Origin: Paracoccaceae bacterium
GTDB lineage: Bacteria > Pseudomonadota > Alphaproteobacteria > Rhodobacterales > Rhodobacteraceae
Reading direction: 5' to 3'
Length of the DNA stretch: 64,000 nucleotides
Assembly: GCA_022822495.1 (NCBI GenBank)
Contig: JAJEBQ010000042.1
Location: 1-64,000 of the forward strand
The notes under the pieces were generated by a model. It saw only the letters and a program-made list of their open reading frames with translations, was not told the DNA's origin and did no database searches. Below, one piece after another: positions 9,921-18,051 of the stretch; the stretch's first letter is position 1; each line of letters opens with the position of its first letter. The position numbers were made by a program, and so were the translations under genes.

Positions 9921-11015
9921 TCATTTTGCACCCTTTTCTCGGTTGCACTGTTTAGAGATCATCTGACAGTTGTCGGCAGTCGTTGGGCCTCCCTTTGACC
10001 AAGGTTCTCTGTGATCTGCCTCCATTTCTTCAAACTTGTATTCTTTCTTGCAGATTGGACAGATCCCCTTTTGCCTCTCATAGGCTTCTCGCTTCATTTT
10101 ATCAGTAAAGGCTCTTATATTGAGATGCTTTTCCCTACCGGTAAGAAGATAGGCGTATATTCCTTTCTTGTTTGTTACATCTTCATCTTCCATGAGATTT
10201 GAGATGCGCTTCTCAAGAAAAACAGGATCATAATCACCATCCTTGAATTCATTGTAGAGTTTTCCCCAGTTTACTCCCTTCATCTCCTTGCGATAGGTTG
10301 TGAAGGTTGCTTTAGTCCAATTGATAACCGACTGAAAATGGTTCCATAGGGTCACAGCGTTCCTGTCATGCTGATGGGCAGACATGTACTCTTCCACCTT
10401 CTCGTCATTGATCCATTTGATCGCTGTTTCCAGATACTCCTGCCGGATGGTCGATCCCACAAGGTAATTCTTGCCGATGTCTTGTGCTCCAATTCCTTGC
10501 CGACTGAAATATCTTTTGGCATCCGAGACCCAGGAACCATGATAGACCGCATTGCGAAGCTCCTGGTTGGTCAATACCTTACCAGCAATGTTGATAATCC
10601 TGAACCAGTCAAGTTTTTCACTGTCCGTTCCCTTGCACGCATAGACCATGAGAGGGTAGTTTAGAATTTGATCCTTTTCATCAGTTTGTAGGTTATGAAA
10701 GGCCAGGCCGTTAATGGAGAATTCATTGTTTGCATACTGACAAATTGAAATGGTCCGCTGCTGTCCATCTATGATTTCATAGCGAGTACCATCACAACCT
10801 TCACCCCTGTCAGCCCAGTACATCACATTCAGGGGGAATCCCAGGCGGACAGTGTTGATGACAGCATTGCGTTCTTTTTCATTATAGATGAATTCACGTT
10901 GGTATGGAGGTCTGATGTCGAGATTTTCTTTATACCCTCTAACTCCTGCTTCTCCGTTATCGCTGTAACCTTCAGCGAGTTCTGCTATGGTGATTTCCAG
11001 AAGGTTAATGTCCAT
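9921..11015 (-). CDS. DUF262 and HNH endonuclease-domain protein
   Basis: A 364-residue protein. The N-terminal part is DUF262-like: an IRPPYQREF motif at residues 34-42 and the hallmark DGQQR at 83-87. DUF262 belongs to a ParB/Srx-like fold also found in the GmrSD type IV restriction system. The C-terminus is an HNH nuclease domain, with a CPIC pair, EADHREPWSKGG (catalytic His), and NCQMISKQCNREKG with Asn/His-equivalent positions. It lies 8 bases downstream of an EcoRI-type DNA methyltransferase on the same strand, so the likely role is the nuclease partner of that methylase. The pairing is an inference from position. Confidence 0.8.
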   Translation of the reverse strand: MDINLLEITIAELAEGYSDNGEAGVRGYKENLDIRPPYQREFIYNEKERNAVINTVRLGFPLNVMYWADRGEGCDGTRYEIIDGQQRTISICQYANNEFSINGLAFHNLQTDEKDQILNYPLMVYACKGTDSEKLDWFRIINIAGKVLTNQELRNAVYHGSWVSDAKRYFSRQGIGAQDIGKNYLVGSTIRQEYLETAIKWINDEKVEEYMSAHQHDRNAVTLWNHFQSVINWTKATFTTYRKEMKGVNWGKLYNEFKDGDYDPVFLEKRISNLMEDEDVTNKKGIYAYLLTGREKHLNIRAFTDKMKREAYERQKGICPICKKEYKFEEMEADHREPWSKGGPTTADNCQMISKQCNREKGAK

Positions 11016-11023
11016 GATAAACC

Positions 11024-12133
11024 CTATTTAAGATTTTTGTTACGAATAAATATTCTCCCATACAAAGAATAAACGGTATCCTTGCCATCCGTATAATAAT
11101 TTCCCTTTTTGGGCTTTCCTTTCATTACAGGATTACCATTGGTCTTCTTCCCTGAGCTTCCTGTTTTCGTTCCATCTTGTCTGGTTTCTTCATAATTGTC
11201 ATAGAATTTGTTACTGTTTAACCCAAATCCAACCTTTTGTGACAATCCCAATATTTCAAACTGATCCGGGTTGAACTTGTCTAGGAAAGTGATTGGTACC
11301 CCCATCACACCATCATAGTCAACGGGTATATCTTTTGTTTTGTCGACGTTAGCGGCGTCATAATTGTCGTAATGAGGATAGTCTTCAAGTGAATAGTGCT
11401 TGTAGAGGACCAGCTCCTCGTGACGTTTTTTGTGGTCGAGATTTGTATACCATCGAACTCCCTTAACTTTGATGAACTTATTTCCTCTGGCGTCCTCCCA
11501 TGCTGTTGCGGCCTTAAGTGGGTAGTGATTTGGCACACCAAATGTTCTGTCACCGCTGCTAATGCTTGGTCCCAACCATATACTATTATTCATGATCAAG
11601 GAGAATATTTCCTTGTAGGTGATGGCGTTTAGATTCCCTATAATAATGAATTTCTTGTTGTGTTCCATCAACTGGCCAACATACTCTCGAAACAGTGAGA
11701 AAGGCGGGTTGGTCACCACAATATCAGCTTCTTTCAACAACTCAATACATTCCTTATTGCGAAAGTCACCATCACCCTGCAGAGGTATGATCCCAATGTC
11801 GTCTGTGTTGGGAGTTCGGTCTCCTTTCCGAAATCCATCATATTCCAGCTTGATGGCCTGTTCGCAATCATGCTGTGAAAAGAGATCCCGTTGCTGATTC
11901 TTGTAACAGGTGGTGATCAGTTTCTTCAGTTCCAGATGCTGGAAATTATAGGAGAAGTAATGGAAGAAGTTGCTGACCCGTGGATCATCACAGTTGCAGT
12001 AAACGATTTTGCCCTGAAAATGCTCCTTGTAATACCTCAACTCGTTCTCGATATCAACAAGTTGAGTATAGAATTCATCGCTCTTGTTTTTCTTGGCAGC
12101 GTGCAAAGTTGAGGTGGTATTCTTTGTAGGCAT
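11024..12133 (-). CDS. Adenine-specific DNA methyltransferase, EcoRI type
   Basis: 369 residues closely recalling M.EcoRI: an N-terminal KKNKSDEFYTQ...DIENEL segment, VYCNCDDPRVSNFF around residues 44-57, and the catalytic motif NPPF at 142-145 (N6-adenine methylation). M.EcoRI modifies GAATTC; whether this enzyme shares that specificity cannot be read from sequence alone. The downstream gene is not an EcoRI-like nuclease but a DUF262-HNH protein. A perfect 7+3+7 dyad lies 13 bases before the start codon, and no clear ribosome binding site is visible. Confidence 0.9.
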   Translation of the reverse strand: MPTKNTTSTLHAAKKNKSDEFYTQLVDIENELRYYKEHFQGKIVYCNCDDPRVSNFFHYFSYNFQHLELKKLITTCYKNQQRDLFSQHDCEQAIKLEYDGFRKGDRTPNTDDIGIIPLQGDGDFRNKECIELLKEADIVVTNPPFSLFREYVGQLMEHNKKFIIIGNLNAITYKEIFSLIMNNSIWLGPSISSGDRTFGVPNHYPLKAATAWEDARGNKFIKVKGVRWYTNLDHKKRHEELVLYKHYSLEDYPHYDNYDAANVDKTKDIPVDYDGVMGVPITFLDKFNPDQFEILGLSQKVGFGLNSNKFYDNYEETRQDGTKTGSSGKKTNGNPVMKGKPKKGNYYTDGKDTVYSLYGRIFIRNKNLK

Positions 12134-12145
12134 TAGGTCATTTTC

Positions 12146-12162
12146 TGATCATTTTATGATCA
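12146..12162. promoter_or_regulatory. Palindromic operator candidate before the methylase
   Basis: TGATCATTTTATGATCA, a perfect 7-base dyad with a 3-base spacer, centred about 20 bases upstream of the methyltransferase start. The position overlaps the expected -10 to leader region, so it could bind a repressor or the methylase itself. Autoregulation of restriction-modification loci is common, but the binding protein is unknown. Confidence 0.45.
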
Positions 12163-12273
12163 TAATAGTTATACAAATCGAAATGCCAAGCAATACCTCT
12201 AGGTGGTTCAAGCTCCATAAGGACAATGGCGGGTAGGCAAGGGCAATATGCTTCTGATTCGATCAAACACCTG

Positions 12274-12435
12274 CTAGTTACTGTCTTCTTCAGCAACCTT
12301 AACCTGTCTCAATACAGCCCTCGCCAATTCCCCCGGGGGTGCATCAATAAAAAACTCTTCTTCAAGTTCTAGTTTCTTGGGTTGATAGTCAAATAACTTA
12401 ACCCTTACCTCAGGTTTATCTTCTTTGCTTTTCAT
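12274..12435 (-). CDS. Small conserved-looking protein, 53 aa
   Basis: A complete reading frame from ATG (12433-12435) to TAG, giving MKSKEDKPEVRVKLFDYQPK... and ending LARAVLRQVKVAEEDSN. It is charged, with no membrane segment. A G-A-rich stretch (AAGGAAATAGAAG) precedes the start. The APPGELARAV segment looks like the DATPDELARALF motif seen in some short hypothetical proteins. No function is known; it may be a small regulator stranded among mobile-element remnants. Confidence 0.45.
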   Translation of the reverse strand: MKSKEDKPEVRVKLFDYQPKKLELEEEFFIDAPPGELARAVLRQVKVAEEDSN

Positions 12436-12455
12436 TCTTCTATTTCCTTGCCTGA

Positions 12456-12630
12456 TTATATACTCCTAGCAACGCTATCCAAACCATTATCAGCAATCAA
12501 ATCCGAATAACGCAGTCTCTTGCCAGCCATACCAGAAACAACACCTGTCATTTGGTTTACAGTCCCTTGAGGTCTCTGGTTATGTTTACCAACAAACTCG
12601 CTAACATACCTGTTTAAGCGTTTCTTGTTC
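12456..12630 (-). pseudogene. IS1595-like transposase, C-terminal remnant
   Basis: The minus strand encodes TNKKRLNRYVSEFVGKHN followed by GKRLRYSDLIADNGLDS and then TAA (12456-12458). This ending (YVxEFxGRHN ... GKRLxYxDLI) resembles the tail of ISXO2/IS1595-type transposases. The frame stops abruptly at 12630, exactly where the terminal repeat of the IS66-like remnant begins, so it was cut by that insertion. Family assignment is from memory of the motif. Confidence 0.55.
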
Positions 12631-13608
12631 GTAACTATTCAGGTGCCCAATATTTTCAATAATCTGCAGGATTGGATTGTTCCTGTTGACATTCTGAAAG
12701 TGAAGCCCACTTGTTGGCCATGACAAGACGGTAAAGTCCGCAAGTCCAACGCATGTCCTTGAGGTAAACAATTCGTTAGCAGTGGTTTTTGATCCAGACC
12801 GATGACGTTACGTTTCCCTTTTTTTCCTACGACGGATGTGCAGGATTTGGTTGAAGTCCTTGCTGTCAGGGATGCAAGGATACGGGAATTGGAGAACACC
12901 GTAGCGAGGCAGGCGATGTTGATATCCGAATTGGAACGCCATCTTGGCCTGAACAGTACCACCAGCAGCAAACCTCCGTCAAGTGACGGGTTGAAGAAAC
13001 CCCCGGCACCGAAACGCTCCCCTGTGAAGGGACGCAACCCCGGGGGACCGGAGTGTCGAAGAGGGTTTTCGGTACCACGAATCACTGCCGCGGTTGCCAT
13101 CGAAGGGCCGGCGGGGAAGGATAAAGCGGCGCAAGGGATACAATCTGTTGCTACGCCTGAGAGATCACCGTGATTCCGTCCTCCTGTTCACCCGCAATCC
13201 ACAGGTTCCCGCCACGAACACCATGGCCGAATTGGCGGTTCGGATGGGAAAGGTCCAGCAGAAGATATCGGGGCGTTTCCGCAGCAGTCAGAAAGCCATC
13301 AACCGTACCCTCATCAGGACGGTTCTTGCGACCGCCCGCAAGCAGGGCTGGAACATGCTGGAAACGCTTTGCACTGCACCGGACGATCTTGTCAAAAGGC
13401 TTGAGGTGGATATCCCCGTTCAGGCAGTCAAGCAAGCCCTTTTTACCTGGGAGTGGCCCATTATTCATCCGTAATTGTGGGGTGTTTTCGAGCGTTATTG
13501 ACAACAAGCGACCATCACCTTGTGAGACCTTGTCATCGATAAGGCCATTGCATCGGGTGGCATTCCTGCCTAAAAGACAACTTCATAAAAGGGGTGCTGA
13601 ATAGTCAC
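12631..13608 (+). mobile_element. IS66-family remnant with internal deletion
   Basis: Ends are GTAACTATTCAGGTGCCC at 12631 and, inverted, GTGACTATTCAGCACCCC ending at 13608; IS66 elements typically start GTAA. Inside are the two ends of an IS66 transposase with the middle missing. The element is about 1 kb, against a usual 2.5 kb. No target duplication was recognised. It is inserted into the IS1595-like remnant. Confidence 0.75.
12802..13474 (+). pseudogene. IS66 transposase (TnpC), internally deleted
   Basis: The first part (12802-about 13075) encodes the TnpC N-terminus: a heptad-rich coiled coil (RIRELENTVARQAMLISELERHL in outline) followed by the hallmark NSTTSSKPPSSDGLKKP. Near 13075-13094 the sequence jumps, with a frame change, to the C-terminal part (LRDHRDSVLLFTRNP ... 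NTMAELAVRMGKVQQKISG ... FRSSQ), which is the conserved IS66 tail. The DDE catalytic core between them is absent, so the protein cannot be an active transposase. Confidence 0.8.
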
Positions 13609-13835
13609 CATAAAAATTCCTTTTCAGTTTTCAATATGGTTGGCATTCCTAGGTTGAAAAGAGGTGTTATTGGGAATTTATGGCACTTATGTACATTGTT
13701 CTCTAAATTTAATACCGGGTAGAACTACTCAATGATTCAGACATCTTCAGGGTTTCTGAATTTTTGTCGGTATAGTGAACTAATCAGCATTTTCTGATTG
13801 TTGCTAGATCTGGATATTTCTATATCGCAGAAAAA
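13609..13835. other. Intergenic, no gene seen
   Basis: About 230 AT-rich bases between the IS66 remnant and the end of the pentapeptide-repeat gene. The only notable feature is GGCACTTATGTACA near 13685, a weak inverted match to the TATACAAAAGTGCC motif found elsewhere. Confidence 0.4.
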
Positions 13836-15374
13836 TTAAAGTAATCTAAACCTGTTTCTAAGTGAAAGCAAAACAAAAAATAGTAGGATTGGTCCAAGAA
13901 TTGTTTGTATTGCTCCAACAGAATTAAAATATCCCTTTTCGGTTACATAAGCATGTTTTATAGATTCTTTTACTTCAAATAGGAAACCAACTTCCACCGC
14001 TGTTAATCCAAGAAAAGCATGAGCATTAGCAAAACTTGTAAACATGCATTTCAAAAAAATTAAAAAAGAAAATTCTGTAAAGCACCCTGGTATAAATAAC
14101 AATACCCCGCCCAGTAGAATGTGGAGAAACCAATAGCCAGCGGCCTTTTTCACACTCCAGCCATAATCAATCTTTTCAAACAACCAGTTTAAAAAGGTAA
14201 GTAACGTATTTCCATCTCTCTTTCGAATGGCGCGCATTTTTAACTTGTAAAATTGTTGCTTTTCTGAAAGCCTCTCAAATTTTCCCATAACCAACGCAAG
14301 CCTGTCCCAAATTCGAATTGCATCATGGATATCGAAAAAATTATTTGATGTATCGTGATATGATCTTTCTGTTCCCTTCCAATCTACATTTACAAAATCT
14401 AAATCGGGGTGAAATTCTGTTTCATAGAAGCGTGGGGGTCTGGAGAATATGGCTTGACGAAAGTTTGTCGTATCATCAAATTTTGCCTTGTCGAAATCAA
14501 CATCAAATTGAAACTTGGAACTCTTGAAATTAGCCTTACCAGAAAATATTGCCCGTTTGAAGTTTGAGTCCCCCTTAAAATTCGTATTTCTGAAAATCGC
14601 GTCCCCCTTAAATGTTGATTTTGCAAATGAACTTACGGCATTAATGTTTAGGGAATTTTCTCCGAAAACTGAATTCGAAAAATCTGCATTTTGATTAAAC
14701 TGACATTCTTCAAAACTTGTAACAGTGTTAAATTCGGTATTGTTGAAATTAGCAATCCCCATAAATTTCGATTTGGTAAAAGTACATTCACGAACTTCAG
14801 TACCTAGATTCGTACCAAGGTCACCAAACTTAGAATTATTAAAATACACAGCTTTATGAAATTCGGTATTGTTGAAATTAGTCACACCAGAAAACTGGCA
14901 ATCGTAAAATCTTACCTTGCCAAAAAAAGCAGCCTCCGCAAAATCCATTCCTTTGTTTGTTTCATCCGATGAATGATCGCTAAATTTAGAATTGTTGAAT
15001 GCTGTATCAAGAACGAAAATTGAATTGCGAAAATCAACCTTTCCTTGAAATTTAGTATTTCTAAATGATACTCCAATAAAAGCTAGACCTGACAACGTTA
15101 TATCGGAGGGAAAATCAATTTTTGAAAAATCTACAAAGCATTGATAATCTTCTTTTGGAAAGTTTGGACGACCATATTGCTTTTCCAGGTTATCAAAAAA
15201 AGGCTTCATAGTCTGATAATCACGCAATTCAAAGCGCGAACCAAACTCGTTTAGAAAATCAAAACCCAAGGTGGAAATTTTTGATTGGCATCTGTGATGC
15301 ATATAGGTGTTCCAAGTTTGGTCCCCGAAATCATGTTTTAACATCTCTAACCAAAATTCTTTTGGATTATTCAT
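13836..15374 (-). CDS. Pentapeptide-repeat membrane protein
   Basis: 512 residues. After about 95 N-terminal residues comes a long run (about 95-325) of degenerate pentapeptide-type repeats of the F-x-x-[ST/A]-x-F form (FNNTEF, FNNSKF, FRNTNF, FKRAIF), predicted to form a right-handed quadrilateral beta helix. The C-terminal quarter has at least three hydrophobic segments (WFLHILLGGVLLFIPG, FLIFLKCMFTSF, IQTILGPILLFFVLLSL), suggesting membrane anchoring with a cytoplasmic beta helix. The start ATG at 15374 follows a GAGGTTAAC stretch. Base composition is more AT-rich than flanking core genes, consistent with acquisition. The function is unknown. Confidence 0.8.
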   Translation of the reverse strand: MNNPKEFWLEMLKHDFGDQTWNTYMHHRCQSKISTLGFDFLNEFGSRFELRDYQTMKPFFDNLEKQYGRPNFPKEDYQCFVDFSKIDFPSDITLSGLAFIGVSFRNTKFQGKVDFRNSIFVLDTAFNNSKFSDHSSDETNKGMDFAEAAFFGKVRFYDCQFSGVTNFNNTEFHKAVYFNNSKFGDLGTNLGTEVRECTFTKSKFMGIANFNNTEFNTVTSFEECQFNQNADFSNSVFGENSLNINAVSSFAKSTFKGDAIFRNTNFKGDSNFKRAIFSGKANFKSSKFQFDVDFDKAKFDDTTNFRQAIFSRPPRFYETEFHPDLDFVNVDWKGTERSYHDTSNNFFDIHDAIRIWDRLALVMGKFERLSEKQQFYKLKMRAIRKRDGNTLLTFLNWLFEKIDYGWSVKKAAGYWFLHILLGGVLLFIPGCFTEFSFLIFLKCMFTSFANAHAFLGLTAVEVGFLFEVKESIKHAYVTEKGYFNSVGAIQTILGPILLFFVLLSLRNRFRLL

Positions 15375-15511
15375 ATGTTAACCTCAGATGATTGATATAT
15401 GGAGAAAAAATAGGGGTTAAATCTTACTTAAGAGTACCTCTATTAAACTGATTTTTTAGCTGAAAAACCTCAGTTTAATAATCCTTATCTTAGTCATTGA
15501 CCGGAAAAATA

Positions 15512-15736
15512 GGGAATTATATACAAAAGTGCCATAATCTTTTCATAAATTAATACCCTATCTCGAACATGGATAAACTCCGTGTTACAACCCTATCCTA
15601 ATTCCTAATATTTTAAGTGCTGTATATGGTAATCATTTTTGACCTTCTATTTGTCATTGCGTTGAAAGGTTGGAGTCGGTACGTACTTGATTTGATAAGG
15701 GGTTAATGGGATGATGGCACTTTTATATATAATTCC
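15512..15736. repeat. Inverted-repeat element, 225 bp (MITE-like)
   Basis: The ends are GGGAATTATATACAAAAGTGCC (15512-15533) and GGCACTTTTATATATAATTCCC (ending 15736), near-perfect inverted copies. No coding frame is seen between them and no clear target duplication flanks them. The right end sits immediately before the primase stop codon. Size and structure resemble a miniature transposable element; a second element with related ends is at 30649-30843. Confidence 0.6.
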
Positions 15737-15737
15737 C

Positions 15738-16913
15738 TCATATTTCTGTACTTTGAACCCTATCATTCATCAAGGTGCTATGGGTAAGATACCAACTGAT
15801 AAAATCGTTTTTTGTCCATCCTTCTTCAAAAGCATCGGCCAAATCCCAACCAGACTCCCTGCCCCTTTCAGGTTGAACCCTTCTTAACACAATTGCATCT
15901 TTATCCAGTCCATATTCGTCTAGGGCCTTGAGAATTTCGGCTTGCCATTTAGAAACGAATTTATCTTGGGGATTGATAGTGGTACCATCAAATTTCTCCA
16001 GGACAACATCAGCATCGGGCCACAGGATTACACTCAGTGGTTTTTCCCTAGAAGAACATGATCTGATGGATTCCATCAACTCTGCCCAGTCGATTTTATT
16101 GACTGCACCTGTACTTCCCAGATTACAAAGTACCAGGATGCCCAAGCGCTCTATGGCAAGCATTCTGGCTGCTGCATCCCTTGTTTTCTCACCTTCGACA
16201 AAGAGAATATATTGACCCTTTATCTGCTGCCATTGAGGTATATCCTCCAACCCATAAAGAGGTCGACGCATATTGGGTTCGAAGGCCAGTTGATACCAAT
16301 GTCCCTTAAGTTGGGGATGAGTAGGTATACCACCCTTCTTCCAAGTTACTTGATGAAAATATTTCCCTCCGTCTTTTCGCTGAAATCTTAGCACAATCAA
16401 TAAGGGGGCACCGGATGCACTTCGGTATACATGGACATGGGAAGGAGAATTGATCTGCGTTGTCCCCTTTCCCGGGTTAAATACAAGTACTGGCTTTCCT
16501 ACCACCGGTAGTTCTATCCCCGAGCTTATAGGAGGTAAATTCCATGGTATGAGACATACCGACTCTTGAGCAGGCGGGGGTGGCTTGTAGTTTGCTGACG
16601 TATGCTCTTCTGGAGGTATCTTGGCCCACTCTCTCGCATAATCAAAGGCTTCCCTGAAACCAAAGCCCTTCCACTTCATGAGAAAGGTAAGGACATTCCC
16701 CTTCTCGCCACAGCCAGCACCAAAGCAGATGTATGTTGGAATGGGGCCATTATAGACCATGAAGGATGGTGTTTTTTCCCGGTGAAAAGGACAAAGGCCT
16801 TTGTATCCGTCATTGGTTGGTTTGAAAATGACACCTGCTTCTTGAGCAATAACTTCATGAAGTGCTACTTTACCGAGAACCTCATCTATAGATCTTTGAC
16901 TGATTTTTGGCAT
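15738..16913 (-). CDS. CHC2 zinc-finger / Toprim DNA primase
   Basis: 391 residues resembling the N-terminal two-thirds of DnaG-type primases. The CHC2 zinc finger is at residues 41-68 (C41, H44, C63, C68; GLCPFHREKTPSF). A Toprim-like domain follows at about 230-330 with the acidic motif FVEGEKTRDAA and a later ILWPDADV. There is no DnaB-interaction or helicase domain. Such short primases are typical of conjugative plasmids, integrative elements and phages, where they prime the transferred strand. Its location beside a type IVB transfer cluster fits that. It is co-directional with the small HTH gene upstream. Confidence 0.85.
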   Translation of the reverse strand: MPKISQRSIDEVLGKVALHEVIAQEAGVIFKPTNDGYKGLCPFHREKTPSFMVYNGPIPTYICFGAGCGEKGNVLTFLMKWKGFGFREAFDYAREWAKIPPEEHTSANYKPPPPAQESVCLIPWNLPPISSGIELPVVGKPVLVFNPGKGTTQINSPSHVHVYRSASGAPLLIVLRFQRKDGGKYFHQVTWKKGGIPTHPQLKGHWYQLAFEPNMRRPLYGLEDIPQWQQIKGQYILFVEGEKTRDAAARMLAIERLGILVLCNLGSTGAVNKIDWAELMESIRSCSSREKPLSVILWPDADVVLEKFDGTTINPQDKFVSKWQAEILKALDEYGLDKDAIVLRRVQPERGRESGWDLADAFEEGWTKNDFISWYLTHSTLMNDRVQSTEI

Positions 16914-16969
16914 TAACGGTCTGCTCAGAAAAATTCTTCATCCTAGACACTTTCTTGCACTAATCCAAG

Positions 16970-17344
16970 TTAATTCTCAATATCAGCAAGGTTTACTTGC
17001 AGGTCATTCCCAGACATCCATATTGGATGTTCCTTGCACTGGGTACAAATCCGATTCCCAATATGAGTTGAATAAAAGAGAATATTACAGGACATACACC
17101 TGCGCATTCTGGCCTTGTTCTCTTTGGCACTCTGAACGAGTGCACGTTCAGTTCTTCGAGGTTTCAAGCCTACTCGCATGGCTTTAACCTCAATGGCATT
17201 GGGTGATCGCTTCAAGACCCTTGATATATATTTTGCAGGCACATCCTGCATCCAAAGATCAGTTAATATCTTGATTTCGTCATTCTTCCAAAAATCGTGT
17301 CTGGTTTTGTATTCGGACAAGACCTTTTTTTGATTTTTAACCAT
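16970..17344 (-). CDS. Small HTH and zinc-ribbon DNA-binding protein
   Basis: 124 residues. The N-terminal half looks like a Myb/GcrA-type helix-turn-helix (FWKNDEIKILTDLWM ... ISRVLKRSPNAIEVKAMRVGL); the C-terminal half has two cysteine pairs (RRCMSCN and RICTQCKEH) that could bind zinc. The arrangement is reminiscent of GcrA-like regulators, whose C-terminal cysteines are similar. It lies upstream of the primase and divergent from the icmD-icmB cluster, so it may regulate one or both. The assignment is tentative. Confidence 0.55.
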   Translation of the reverse strand: MVKNQKKVLSEYKTRHDFWKNDEIKILTDLWMQDVPAKYISRVLKRSPNAIEVKAMRVGLKPRRTERALVQSAKENKARMRRCMSCNILFYSTHIGNRICTQCKEHPIWMSGNDLQVNLADIEN

Positions 17345-17671
17345 TCTGGATACCTACACACAAATAAAATTTGGGAGTACATTCCTGCTTCCAGGGGGTA
17401 ATTCAAGCCAACCAAAAATCTGAAAATGATACGAAATAGGGGGTAAAATTACTCGTTTGTAACAAGTTCTGGATGTCCCAAAGCCTTGCCTGGAAAAGTC
17501 TCTGGGTATTCTAACGAGATAAGAATGGGTCGGAGAGCCAAGCGTAAACTTTATCAACAGTAAACTTTGTTTTGTCCTCAAAAAACCCGACAACTTTCAC
17601 CAAAGTGCACATAGTTTGCATCAGGATCTCAGATTCAGTCCCAACGTGAGTTTCTTTGAATAGGTGAAAAC
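17345..17671. promoter_or_regulatory. Divergent regulatory region of the transfer cluster
   Basis: 327 bases without a convincing gene between the HTH gene (minus) and the icmD-like gene (plus). It must contain promoters for both directions. No clear sigma-70 consensus or palindrome was recognised by eye. Confidence 0.4.
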
Positions 17672-18046
17672 ATGCGACAACGATCAATGATGGTTATTTC
17701 AATTTCCATTTTTCTGCTTTGGGCAAATTATACCTTGGCCCAAGTGAACAATATTGGGGACATGGCTTCCGAGCTTCAAAGTCAGGTGGGCGATATCGCT
17801 GACTTGATCGGAGCTGCTGCATTTATACTGGGTATTGGCATAGCCTTGCTTGGCCTGCTTAAATTCAGACAACATGCCGTTAACCCAAATGATCCTTCAG
17901 CCAGATTATCAACCGCCTTCACCCTCGTCTTTGTTGGTGCAGCTATGGTTGCCATTCCGACGACATTAGGCGTTGGCATCGGTTCTTTGTTTGGCAATGG
18001 TACAGCGAATGTGTCAGTTGACGGGTCGCTCAGAAATATCAACTGA
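17672..18046 (+). CDS. icmD: IcmD/DotP-like type IVB secretion protein
   Basis: 124-residue membrane protein with an N-terminal signal-like segment (SISIFLLWANYTLAQ) and two further hydrophobic helices separated by a short basic loop (GLLKFRQHAVNPNDPS). This layout and the KF-QH-NP loop match IcmD/DotP, a small inner-membrane component of Dot/Icm and IncI-type conjugation systems. The downstream icmJ- and icmB-like genes reproduce the Legionella icmD-icmJ-icmB order, which strengthens the call. RBS AGGTG precedes the ATG. Confidence 0.75.
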   Translation: MRQRSMMVISISIFLLWANYTLAQVNNIGDMASELQSQVGDIADLIGAAAFILGIGIALLGLLKFRQHAVNPNDPSARLSTAFTLVFVGAAMVAIPTTLGVGIGSLFGNGTANVSVDGSLRNIN

Positions 18047-18051
18047 TCCTC

